A stretch of DNA of 64,000 bases from Mucilaginibacter gossypii (GTDB lineage: Bacteria > Bacteroidota > Bacteroidia > Sphingobacteriales > Sphingobacteriaceae): positions 62,001 through 126,000 of the forward strand of contig NZ_FNCG01000008.1 in assembly GCF_900100945.1 (NCBI RefSeq), in the 5' to 3' direction. Positions 45,972 to 54,858 of the stretch are shown piece after piece. Position 1 is the stretch's first letter; every line of letters starts with the position of its first letter. Made by a program: the position numbers and the translations under genes. The notes under the pieces are model-generated. The model was not told where the DNA came from and made no database searches. It saw only the letters and a program-made list of their open reading frames with translations.

Positions 45972-46266
45972 TAATAATTGATCAGATCCGTCCCTAACGG
46001 AAATTCAAAAGTAATCCATTTTTTGCCAATATCTGCGACAATCCGGGTGATTACAATCAGGATAGCAAAACATGCCGGCCAACCCTACACTTCGCTCAAA
46101 AATGCTGGCCAATCAGCAATGACGCCGGCTGTCTCTCCCTGTAGCATGTCGTCTGCGGCAGATCAGCCCAGGCTAGGCACAGGATAATTTGTAGCCCATC
46201 TTCAATAGTAATGTCCAGCACCCTCCCTTTGGTCAGCAGGCTGCCGAAATTTGTTCCGATGTTAAA
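45971..46266 (-). pseudogene. gene remnant upstream of the Type ISP gene
   Basis: Two stop-free minus-strand stretches follow each other in different frames. 46096-46266 gives NIGTNFGSLLTKGRVLDITI and EDGLQIILCLAWADLPQTTC. 45971-46080 gives IVADIGKKWITFEFPLGTDL before INY and the stop. The second stop TAA shares its last A with the ATG of the Type ISP gene (TAATG), which is how coupled genes are arranged. Neither piece has a start codon. A small gene seems to have decayed here; the family is not recognised. Confidence 0.3.
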
Positions 46267-46311
46267 TTAATGCGAGTCCTTATCGTCGTCGGAAATAAAC
46301 TGTGGCCGATT

Positions 46312-49300
46312 TTAAGCCGTCTCAGGCGTCATGAATAAATCTTCCAGGCCAACAATTTCCGCCAGTGCAGGCCGATAGGTAAACACGCCCGTTTCAGCTC
46401 CGTTTCTAACGCCCCTTAAAAACATATAGATGACCCCGCCAAAATGCTTTTCATAGCTGAAATCAGCTAGCCGCACACTTAAATATTTCTTCAGGGCCAC
46501 CGCGTAAAGCAAGTATTGCAAGTGGTAGTGGTATTCATCCATTGCCTGTTTTAGTTCGTCGCCGGCATATGCTTCCGTCGAGAATCCCAAAAAGTTCGAT
46601 TTCCAGTCCAGTAAATAATATTTGCCGTTCAATTCAAAAAACAAGTCGATCTTGCCGTTCATGATGCCTGAATAATCACGGTCTTCACCACTGCCCAGGA
46701 TGCCGAGCTGCCGGTTATTGAAGACACTTACCGGAAAATCGAACTCAAACTCACTGATCCGGGCATTCCGGTTTATGCTGGATAAAGCAATGGTTTGATC
46801 GTTGACCATTATTTTTGAGCCAATAACATGGTCGAGCAATTGTAAAAGCATTTGGGCGATAACGACCGTTGACCCAGGAAAGAACCGGTTCAAACCTGCG
46901 TCAATCACCTGCTGCCATCCCTTAAGGTCGCCGAAGTCGATGTTTTCAAATAAATAATGCAGGAAATTGCCTGTTATTGCGCCTTTAGGCAGTTGCTTAA
47001 AAATAAAGACATCATAGGCAGCCTCAGGCGTGGTAATATCCTCCCGCGGAATGTATTCGTGTTTAGCCGTCAAAAAGGTATAGCTCAATTTATGCCAGTT
47101 GGGTTCTGCCAGCACGAATTGTTTTGCCGTCCGGGGCGGAACAGCCTGCCAGGGCGCTGAAAAGTTTCGGGTGCTGTCGGCCGCCGGCCCTGTGCCATCT
47201 GCAAAAATTATTAAGTCGGACGGGGGCGGCGCATCTTTTAAGGCTTTGAAAAAATCGTTTAAGCTGGAATTGTTATATCGCCAGTCAGTATTCTTCACCA
47301 GGTAACATTGGTATACAGCGCGGGTGATGGCCACATACAGCAGGCGCTTGTTTTCTTGTTCCTGCTGTGCGCGGTAAGCAGCCAGCTGATCACTGGAAAG
47401 CTGCGATTGATGAATGAATAAATACTCCGCGCTATCGTGATCGCGAAAACTACAGAAAACAAAATCGTCCTTAAACTTAAAATCCAGGTAGGGCGCAAAA
47501 ACAATGGGGTATTCCAGGCCCTTGCTTTTGTGGATCGTGACGATTTTTACAGATTCTTCATCACTTTCTATACGTTGCTGGTATTCATCGCCACCAACAT
47601 CCATTCCATCGACAGCCTTTTGCAGCCAATTGATCAGCTCGATATTGGCCAATTGTTTTCCGGTTTGGACCTTGTGAAGCAGTTCAGTCAGCTGCACCAG
47701 GTTGGTTAAGACCCGCTCGCCGCCTTCGTGTTTCTGACTCAATAAACGTTTCCTGACCTGGTGCTCAGCAAAAAAGCCAGTTAAGGCGACGTAGATGCCT
47801 GCATTGGCCCATAATTCACCGTATTGCTGAAACTGTTCAAGTGTTTGTTCCTCATTCAGTTTTAATAAAGCATCGCGGCCGAGGCCGGCTATGGGCGTTA
47901 GTAAAGCTTTATTGATCGCACTGCGGCTTGGCGTTTCAAATGCAGTAAGCAGGGCCAGCATAGAAACGGCTTCCAGCGTATTTAATATCCTGGCATCATC
48001 GATCGTCACTGCCGGTATCCCTAACCTCCCGAGGGCGGCTTTGACATCTGCGCCTTCATACCGGTTTCTAACCAGTACGCCTATGGCCGCCGGTGTGACC
48101 TGTTGCTTTTTGTCTTTTTTGACCAGCACAGCGGTGGGATCGTTCAGCAATTGATGGATCGCCTGGGCGGTCATATTCGCGGCCGCCGGTTTGTTCGGTG
48201 CCTGGTAGACCGACATCGGAACTTGTAGCTCGTCATTCCGGTAAAGGCCCATATTTTCCAGGCCGTCCGGCGCTTCAACAGCGACATACTTAATGCCATT
48301 CTCTCCAGTTCCGAAGCTAAACGTGTCAAAATCCTGTACAGGCTCGAAGAAATTATTCATGGCGGCGATTAGCGTCGGGCTTGAGCGGAAATTGGTATTC
48401 ATTTCATATTTCGCGCTCACGTTTTCTGCCGCCTGCAGGTAAGTAAATATATCCGCCTTTCTGAATGAATAGATCGATTGCTTGGGGTCGCCGATATAAA
48501 ACAATATGGTTTCATCACCGAAAAAATATTCAAATAACTCGTACTGCAATTTATCGGTGTCCTGGAATTCATCAATAAAAACCGCCTTGAACTTACTTTG
48601 CATCAAGGCTTTAAGCGCTCCGTTCTTATCTGTCATGGCTGCCCGGTGCAGTTTGTTGATCAAATCATCGAATAACAAGATGCTATGCTGGGACTTATAG
48701 CTATCGATCTCCTCAACCGCCACCTCGATAGCCATACAGATCAAACGGTCGATCAAATCCCAAATGATTTGCTGCGACCGTTCTTTCAGCGCGTCGACGT
48801 CATCACATTGTTCAAGTAGTTCTTCGTATAACCGATTGATATATGCCGAGCCCTTTTGGCGTTTCTCTTTAATGGCCGCAATAAATGCCGGCGGATCACC
48901 GATCAAGATTGATAGATTTCTTCTAGCCGTTGCGTCCGCTTGTGTACGGGCATGCATAGCTGTATCGGTCGTTACCGACTCGAACAGCGCAGTTTCCGCT
49001 TGTATGGCCGCAGCATGGGCTTCCGCCAGCGAAATTTCCAACGCCGCTTTATCATCGGCACTTAAACTATAATGCCTACCCTGCACATAATTAACATAGC
49101 GCTGCCCTGCCATATAGCCTTTAATAGCATCCGCGAGCCACTTCCGGCTAAATCCTTGTAACAGCAGCTCTCTAAGCAAAACGGCCGTCAGCGTCGTTAT
49201 TTTTTCACGCCAGAATTTATTGACCTCTTCCTCGACTAACAAAGATGGATCTTCTAAAAGTTCGCAATCGAATAGTTGGCCGGTTTCAAAAGCGAACTCG

Positions 49301-49689
49301 TTCAGCGATTGCTGGCAAAAACTATGGATCGTCATCACAGCGGTCTCGTCCAGCAACAGTGTGGCGCTGCGCAGCAGCTCACGAATAGCTGCTTCATCAG
49401 CCTGACCGATCGCTTCCTGTACAATCGAAGCGATCAGCGGATCTGGGATCTGTTCCCCTTTTGCAGCCTGGTAAGCCAGGCGAACGAACAAACGGATCCG
49501 TTCCTCCAGCTCGGCCACAGCAGCCTTCGTATAGGTTACCATCAATATCTGTTTGACTTCCAGTCGCTTTTGCAGGAGCAAACGAAGCATTAATAAAGCA
49601 ATGGAATAGGTCTTACCCGTTCCGGCGCTGGCTTCGATCAGGTTACTGCCTGTTAAGGGCACATTTTTTACATCAAATTTCTCTGCCAT
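46312..49689 (-). CDS. recB: exodeoxyribonuclease V beta subunit (RecB)
   Basis: The 1,125-residue protein is a UvrD-type helicase with a nuclease tail. Walker A is SNLIEASAGTGKTYS (about residue 15), the Walker B block FIDEFQDTDKLQYELFEYF, motif IV-like TNFRSSPTLI, motif V VKIVTIHKSKGLEYP, motif VI LLYVAITRAVYQCY. The C-terminal nuclease domain has MNGKIDLFFELNGKYYLLDWK, the catalytic Asp and Asp-x-Lys of the RecB nuclease. E. coli RecB is of similar size (1,180). It starts 3 bases after recC and completes the recD-recC-recB operon. Confidence 0.93.
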   Translation of the reverse strand: MAEKFDVKNVPLTGSNLIEASAGTGKTYSIALLMLRLLLQKRLEVKQILMVTYTKAAVAELEERIRLFVRLAYQAAKGEQIPDPLIASIVQEAIGQADEAAIRELLRSATLLLDETAVMTIHSFCQQSLNEFAFETGQLFDCELLEDPSLLVEEEVNKFWREKITTLTAVLLRELLLQGFSRKWLADAIKGYMAGQRYVNYVQGRHYSLSADDKAALEISLAEAHAAAIQAETALFESVTTDTAMHARTQADATARRNLSILIGDPPAFIAAIKEKRQKGSAYINRLYEELLEQCDDVDALKERSQQIIWDLIDRLICMAIEVAVEEIDSYKSQHSILLFDDLINKLHRAAMTDKNGALKALMQSKFKAVFIDEFQDTDKLQYELFEYFFGDETILFYIGDPKQSIYSFRKADIFTYLQAAENVSAKYEMNTNFRSSPTLIAAMNNFFEPVQDFDTFSFGTGENGIKYVAVEAPDGLENMGLYRNDELQVPMSVYQAPNKPAAANMTAQAIHQLLNDPTAVLVKKDKKQQVTPAAIGVLVRNRYEGADVKAALGRLGIPAVTIDDARILNTLEAVSMLALLTAFETPSRSAINKALLTPIAGLGRDALLKLNEEQTLEQFQQYGELWANAGIYVALTGFFAEHQVRKRLLSQKHEGGERVLTNLVQLTELLHKVQTGKQLANIELINWLQKAVDGMDVGGDEYQQRIESDEESVKIVTIHKSKGLEYPIVFAPYLDFKFKDDFVFCSFRDHDSAEYLFIHQSQLSSDQLAAYRAQQEQENKRLLYVAITRAVYQCYLVKNTDWRYNNSSLNDFFKALKDAPPPSDLIIFADGTGPAADSTRNFSAPWQAVPPRTAKQFVLAEPNWHKLSYTFLTAKHEYIPREDITTPEAAYDVFIFKQLPKGAITGNFLHYLFENIDFGDLKGWQQVIDAGLNRFFPGSTVVIAQMLLQLLDHVIGSKIMVNDQTIALSSINRNARISEFEFDFPVSVFNNRQLGILGSGEDRDYSGIMNGKIDLFFELNGKYYLLDWKSNFLGFSTEAYAGDELKQAMDEYHYHLQYLLYAVALKKYLSVRLADFSYEKHFGGVIYMFLRGVRNGAETGVFTYRPALAEIVGLEDLFMTPETA

Positions 49690-49692
49690 TTT

Positions 49693-52600
49693 TTATACGC
49701 TTTGAAAAGAATCGGGTACAGGACCGTAAATGAGGTTGATATTTGCCGTTAGTTGTTGACAAGTTCCGGGCGCTTCAAAAAAACCGCCGTCATATTCCAT
49801 TTTCAAGTATTCATCATGGATAAATGCCGACTGGCCACCATTAAAGGCCCGGTCTAAATAAGCTTCAAATCCAGCATCGTCCAAACCGGCAATCCGGTCC
49901 CTGCCATTTAAAAACTCCGTCGCGAACAGGTAGGGCTGCTGGTGACCCTCCTGAAAGGGCACCAATAATTCTGCTAACCTCGTCTTAGCGTCATCGACCG
50001 CTAATAAGTTGGCCCGCAGTACGCTTACCTCAGCAGTAACCCCGGAGATAAAATACGTTTCCAGCGCCAGGCCGCCTGCCGTCGCGAGTAAATGACGCAG
50101 GTAGCAGTCTAAGCGGTGTTTCTCTTCTTTTTTGGAAAAGCAGGTCACCAATTGTTTATTGCCATAGACCTGTGTCAATGAACCGCTAATGGTTGTTTCA
50201 GCTAAATCGATCCGGACCGAAGCGGTGCCGGCAGGTCCTTCCAGCATGCACTCGGCTAAAAGGGCCAGCACCGGCGCGACCTGTTCGGCGGAAGCCTCGA
50301 TGGCCAGTTCTGCCATGGTGTTCAAAGGCAGCTGGCCGGTCTTGACTTCTTTTTGCCGAAAGGCAGGCCATTCATCCTGCGGGATCAGTACCAAGGCCTG
50401 CTTTAACGCCCATTGCTGCAAATGGTCAAGCTCGAAAATTTCTGTCTCCGGCAATAATACACTGTCGTCGCCATAGTAAACACCTAATATTTTATTGTAA
50501 TAATATTTGACCGGGTATTTAAAAAAAGACAATAACTGCTGAACTGCTACCGAGGCAAAATCGATGTCGGGGGCTGTGGCCTGCTCATTATAGCTAAAAC
50601 CTTTCGGATTATCGATCGCGTCGCCAAAATAGCTGACTAGGCCACTGTCCGGGTCGGCATATAAATGACTAAAACTATGCAGCGGATGCAGCCGGGTCAG
50701 GCGGTTTGCGCCGGTCGGAGACGGCTCGGCTAAACCGCTGCCTACATAATCGACCAGCTCATCCACCAGCGCGGAAGGCGGTATAAGCGAATTGTCTTTT
50801 TGACTGCGCCCGATATAACTGATGTACAGCCGGTCCCTGGCCGACAAGACCGTCTCCAGGAACAGATGCCGGTCATTTTCCTTAATGTTGCGGTCGCCGC
50901 GGCGGCGCTGCTTTTCGATAAGGTTAAAGCTGAGCGGTAGTTCTTTACGCGGAAATTTATCAAAGTTAAGCCCGAGCAGTGCAACAACCTTGAAAGGGAT
51001 ACTGCGCATGGGGATTAGCGAACAAAAAGTAATCCCCCCGGACATAAAGGCGCCGGCTCGTGATTCGCCGGACAACAGCTGAACAAAGTTCTTTCGGAAT
51101 ACGGTGAAGCTCACGGATTCCTGCATGATGCCCGCGACAAGGTTAAGTCGCTCGACCTGATCGTTGAAAAGATCAAATTCCGGATTTTCCTCGCCGTCCG
51201 GCTCATACATCAGGCCGGTCACTACCTCCCGCAGGTACTGGCACCAGTCGCTTAGGGGACGCGGGCGGCTTTGTTCGGTCACCATGGAAATGAGCACCCG
51301 CACGAAATGACTAAAGCGAATCAATTCAAACGCCTGCGCGCCTTCTACGATATCAATCGGGTAAAAGCCTGTCTCATTGAGCACGTATTCATCTTCGCTG
51401 CGCATGCATATTCCATAAATGATCCTGTTCAAGCCATTGAGCCAGCTCAGGGTATAAGAGTCATCGCTCGTCTCACCCTTGATACCAAAGCGGATATTCG
51501 CGGCACGGACCACATTACGGACCAGTTCCGTATCATGTATCCGGAAACGTTCCTTGACATAAGCCAGTTCGAGTATCTGCAGGACGTTCTCCGCTTTAAA
51601 ATTATCTTCCCGGAGTTCCATGATTAATTGCAGGGTACTGAAAAAGCCGTCGACGGCCTGGTAGCTTTCGTCAGCGATGGTGTAGGGAAAGCGGTAAGGC
51701 GCCGATCCGAAAATGGCTTTGATGTAGGGCGCATAGGCGTCGATATCGGTTACCATGACGACGATATCCCTGGGCGAATAAGGTTCCGCAGCCTGATCGA
51801 CCAAACCGACCAGGTAATTATACAGCACTTCCACTTCCCTCGCCGGTGTATAACAAGAGTTGATACTGACGGTCTGGTCTTTCAGCTCATCCGGACTAAA
51901 AACCTGCCGGTCTTGTTCCACCGCATTATTAAAAATATCAAATTGGATTTTCCCCAGTAAGGTGCTAGGTTTGGGTGGCGCCACGCCGATAGCCTCGAAA
52001 TGGTTCAGGAACTCCTCGTGCTTAAAAAACAGCCCGAAAGTATCCTGAAGCACACGCCCCCAACTGGTTAATAATTGGTTACCCAGTATAGGCGGCGCGT
52101 GATTGTTCCTTGCCCCGCCCTGCCTGCTCAGCCACCGGGCAATTTGCGCCTCGCTGCGGTCTTCATACCAGTAAGCGTACGGCGAAGGGTTCAATAAATA
52201 AAAACTGACGTCGATATGTTCACTCAGCCGGTAAAAAAAGTCAATATGGTAAGCAGTTAAAATAGACAAGCCAAAAAGATGAACGCCTAATACCCGCTCA
52301 GTCATTTGCCTGGTACGGTCCGGCTGTTGAAGGCCGCGTCGTATCTCCTGTAGAATAATGGTTTTATCTGGCATCGCCGTACCCAGCTTTTCCCGGCTCG
52401 CGTTCCACAACCAGCATTGCCAGTCAGCATCCTTCGCTGCTGTATCTGCATTGTTCCACCGTTCAATCATATCCGGCCGATAGATCTGGTACTGATCGAA
52501 CAAGTCGGCTACTTTGGTCGCCAGGCCCAGGCGCTTCAGTTCGTCGCCTCCGGGAAAGTAGCTGGCAATAAAACGGAATTTCCCCGTAAAGTCAGCATGG

Positions 52601-52893
52601 TTCAATAAGTCGAAGATCACCCATTGCAGGTGGTCGGCCGATAATACCTGGTTTTTTTGTCCCCCAAGCTTAAAATAAACCTGGTAGATCATATCATTCG
52701 GCTTCAAAAACCGAAGGTTAGCGCTGATGCCGTTCAGCTCGGCCACCTTCATTTTCAGCCAGTTGTTCATACCGGTGGTTTGGGTGACCAGGTATTGCGG
52801 CAGGAAAACGCCGCCTTGCTCAGCTTTGAGGTTTTTAGCCATTTCAGCAGCCAAAGCCGAAAGAGAATTGGATACTTTAAATTGTAAGGCCAT
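49693..52893 (-). CDS. recC: exodeoxyribonuclease V gamma subunit (RecC)
   Basis: The chosen start at 52893 (MALQFKVSNSLSALAAEMA) fits the family; a TTG 30 bases upstream is also open. The 1,066-residue protein has the RecC features: an inactive helicase-like body, QYLVTQTTGMNNWLKMKVAE near the start, LFGLSILTAYHIDFFYRL, VVMVTDIDAYAPYIKAIFG and VVALLGLNFDKFPRKELPLS. RecC holds the complex together and reads the recombination hotspot. It overlaps the end of recD by 17 bases. Confidence 0.92.
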   Translation of the reverse strand: MALQFKVSNSLSALAAEMAKNLKAEQGGVFLPQYLVTQTTGMNNWLKMKVAELNGISANLRFLKPNDMIYQVYFKLGGQKNQVLSADHLQWVIFDLLNHADFTGKFRFIASYFPGGDELKRLGLATKVADLFDQYQIYRPDMIERWNNADTAAKDADWQCWLWNASREKLGTAMPDKTIILQEIRRGLQQPDRTRQMTERVLGVHLFGLSILTAYHIDFFYRLSEHIDVSFYLLNPSPYAYWYEDRSEAQIARWLSRQGGARNNHAPPILGNQLLTSWGRVLQDTFGLFFKHEEFLNHFEAIGVAPPKPSTLLGKIQFDIFNNAVEQDRQVFSPDELKDQTVSINSCYTPAREVEVLYNYLVGLVDQAAEPYSPRDIVVMVTDIDAYAPYIKAIFGSAPYRFPYTIADESYQAVDGFFSTLQLIMELREDNFKAENVLQILELAYVKERFRIHDTELVRNVVRAANIRFGIKGETSDDSYTLSWLNGLNRIIYGICMRSEDEYVLNETGFYPIDIVEGAQAFELIRFSHFVRVLISMVTEQSRPRPLSDWCQYLREVVTGLMYEPDGEENPEFDLFNDQVERLNLVAGIMQESVSFTVFRKNFVQLLSGESRAGAFMSGGITFCSLIPMRSIPFKVVALLGLNFDKFPRKELPLSFNLIEKQRRRGDRNIKENDRHLFLETVLSARDRLYISYIGRSQKDNSLIPPSALVDELVDYVGSGLAEPSPTGANRLTRLHPLHSFSHLYADPDSGLVSYFGDAIDNPKGFSYNEQATAPDIDFASVAVQQLLSFFKYPVKYYYNKILGVYYGDDSVLLPETEIFELDHLQQWALKQALVLIPQDEWPAFRQKEVKTGQLPLNTMAELAIEASAEQVAPVLALLAECMLEGPAGTASVRIDLAETTISGSLTQVYGNKQLVTCFSKKEEKHRLDCYLRHLLATAGGLALETYFISGVTAEVSVLRANLLAVDDAKTRLAELLVPFQEGHQQPYLFATEFLNGRDRIAGLDDAGFEAYLDRAFNGGQSAFIHDEYLKMEYDGGFFEAPGTCQQLTANINLIYGPVPDSFQSV

Positions 52894-54595
52894 AAATGGA
52901 ACTGCTTGATAAGGTTTCTTCAAAACGGGCTGCCAGTCCGGAGATGCGTGCTACCGAAGTGGAGGCAATTTGCTGGATTTGAGGTTTGGAACCCTGGATG
53001 GTAACGGTTTGTTTTGCCCGGGTAACTGCTGTATACAGCAGTTCACGCGTCATTAGGCTTTCATTGGCGCTTTTCGGCAACATAACGAACACATCTTCGT
53101 ATTCAGAGCCCTGGCTTTTGTGAACGGTCATAGCGAACACGGTTTCCGGTTCGGGCAGATAAGCAGGCCATAAGCCCCTGAGTTCACCATCCGTTGTTTC
53201 AAACCACGCTTTGAGTGTGCCGGTTTCATCTGGCCGGATCAAGCCCGTATCGCCGTTGAATAAATCCAGTTCATAATAATTAGCGGTGATCATGACCGGG
53301 CGGTTAACATAATAAGCGGATGAAGGATTGATCAGCTGTCTTTTTCGCAAATATTCCTCTACTCGTCTGTTCACCCGGTTGACACCTTGTTCACCTCCTT
53401 TGACCGGGCAAAGTATACGCTGCGCATTGAATTTGCGAAGCGCGGTAAGCGTGTCCGGCTCCTGAATATAGGCTTCATAACCACTGACAAATTTCTCAAA
53501 AGTGGCCTCATCATACTGATCGTCTACGATGACGTGCGGATCAGTGCCTGCGATCATCATTTCGTCGATCACTGCCGTGTCATTCGTAATCAGCGCTTTG
53601 CTGAATCTGCCGATCCCCTTTTCGGCGTTGAAACGCCGGCTTATTTGCAGCTCGATAACATGGCCAGCTAAGGCCGATTGCTGGTCCGAAGCGGGTAGAG
53701 CTACCGGGCCCCAATGCCCGAAAAAAACGGCGCTGTCCTGATCAAAATGGTTGATTGTATGCGGCATTTTGCAAAGGTCACCCAATAAACTGCCTGCCTC
53801 CACGGAGGCCAGCTGGTCTTTATCACCCAGCAGGATCAGCCGGGTATCCTTTCCGACGGCATCCAGCAGTTTCGCAAACAGCGCTGCGTCGATCATGGAC
53901 GCTTCGTCAACAATGACGACATCATAAGGTAATGGCGAAGCGGCATCATGCTTGAAATAGGGCGCACCGGGAACATATTGAAGTAAACGATGCAGGGTCT
54001 TCGGCACGATAGGTTCAGGGGTGACCAGGCCCGCTTTACGGAGCGATTCGCCCATGCGCATGGCGGCTTTTCCGGTCGGGGCAGCGAGCGCGACCTTCGT
54101 GTCGGGCGCGAGCCGGTAGAGCACAGCCAGCAGTTTGGCGACGGTCGTGGTTTTGCCGGTACCGGGCCCCCCGGTTATGATGGTAAAATTGTTGAGTAAA
54201 GCGCTCAATGCTGCAACCAATTGCCAGTCGGTATGATTGCCGTTGTCGCCAGGAAACTGTTGTAAAATAAATTCTTTTTCATCAAGCAATCGGGCAGTAC
54301 GATCGGCGAACGAATCGCTTTCCGCTGCTTTGAAAGCCAGGATGCTGTCGCGGATCATGGTTTCATAAGAAAAATACCGCTGGAGATAAAGCTTGTCCTT
54401 GTGTAAGATGAAAGGCTGAAGCTCATTAGCGTTTCCGACCAATGACAGCGTGCTCAAAGTTGTGCTGTCACTGAGTTCTATACAGATATGCCCTTCACTT
54501 AATTTTTTTGAAACTTCATAAGCGTAAGGATATAATTTATCGTCGTTAAAAAAACCGGCGAACTGTTGATGAACATCATTGGTGGTTTGCAGCAT
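52877..54595 (-). CDS. recD: exodeoxyribonuclease V alpha subunit (RecD)
   Basis: The 572-residue SF1B helicase has Walker A TIITGGPGTGKTTTVAKLL, Walker B VVIVDEASMIDAALFAKLL, and the later motifs GDKDQLASVEAGSLLGDL, MTVHKSQGSEYEDV and LYTAVTRAKQTVTI. The first 130 residues are the RecD N-terminal domain that contacts the partner subunits. Length is normal for RecD. It is the first gene of recD-recC-recB, an order different from the E. coli recC-ptrA-recB-recD. A promoter-like pair lies upstream at 54630-54660. Confidence 0.92.
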   Translation of the reverse strand: MLQTTNDVHQQFAGFFNDDKLYPYAYEVSKKLSEGHICIELSDSTTLSTLSLVGNANELQPFILHKDKLYLQRYFSYETMIRDSILAFKAAESDSFADRTARLLDEKEFILQQFPGDNGNHTDWQLVAALSALLNNFTIITGGPGTGKTTTVAKLLAVLYRLAPDTKVALAAPTGKAAMRMGESLRKAGLVTPEPIVPKTLHRLLQYVPGAPYFKHDAASPLPYDVVIVDEASMIDAALFAKLLDAVGKDTRLILLGDKDQLASVEAGSLLGDLCKMPHTINHFDQDSAVFFGHWGPVALPASDQQSALAGHVIELQISRRFNAEKGIGRFSKALITNDTAVIDEMMIAGTDPHVIVDDQYDEATFEKFVSGYEAYIQEPDTLTALRKFNAQRILCPVKGGEQGVNRVNRRVEEYLRKRQLINPSSAYYVNRPVMITANYYELDLFNGDTGLIRPDETGTLKAWFETTDGELRGLWPAYLPEPETVFAMTVHKSQGSEYEDVFVMLPKSANESLMTRELLYTAVTRAKQTVTIQGSKPQIQQIASTSVARISGLAARFEETLSSSSIYGLTI

Positions 54596-54629
54596 TTGGA
54601 AAGGCTTAAAGGTTTGCGAGTTTAAATAT

Positions 54630-54660
54630 CAACATATCTGCCGCCAAATGCAAACAAAAA
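54630..54660 (-). promoter_or_regulatory. candidate promoter of recDCB
   Basis: On minus, TTTTTG (54655-54660) and TATGTTG (54630-54636) are separated by 18 bases and lie about 35 bases before the recD start. This is close to the TTTG/TAnnTTTG consensus. It sits just outside the left end of the IS21 element, so the operon keeps a promoter despite the insertion. Confidence 0.4.
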
Positions 54661-54729
54661 CTTGATTTCATACATTTGATTTAAACCCAGGTACCTCCTA
54701 TGGAGATTATGATGAATGAGACCACACCA

Positions 54730-54794
54730 TTTCGGCGCAAGCTGACCCACTGTTTCGGGGCAAACTGACCAGGGCATTTCGGGGCAAACTGACC
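54730..54794 (+). repeat. three tandem transposase-binding-like repeats
   Basis: Copies of TTTCGGGGCAAACTGACC start at 54753 and 54777, with a variant at 54730 (TTTCGGCGCAAGCTGACC). The spacing is about two helical turns. An inverted copy lies at 57257-57275 at the right end. Confidence 0.75.
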
Positions 54795-54858
54795 CACCAA
54801 AACGCGTAGCAAATGCTGTAGAAGTAACCATCTTTTGAGGGCAAAAGGCCTGTCTAAG

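Noticed and set aside
54730..54794. Regularly spaced repeats considered as a CRISPR array
   Set aside because: Only three copies with 5-6 base gaps at an IS21 end; they fit transposase-binding sites. No CRISPR array or cas gene is present in the window.
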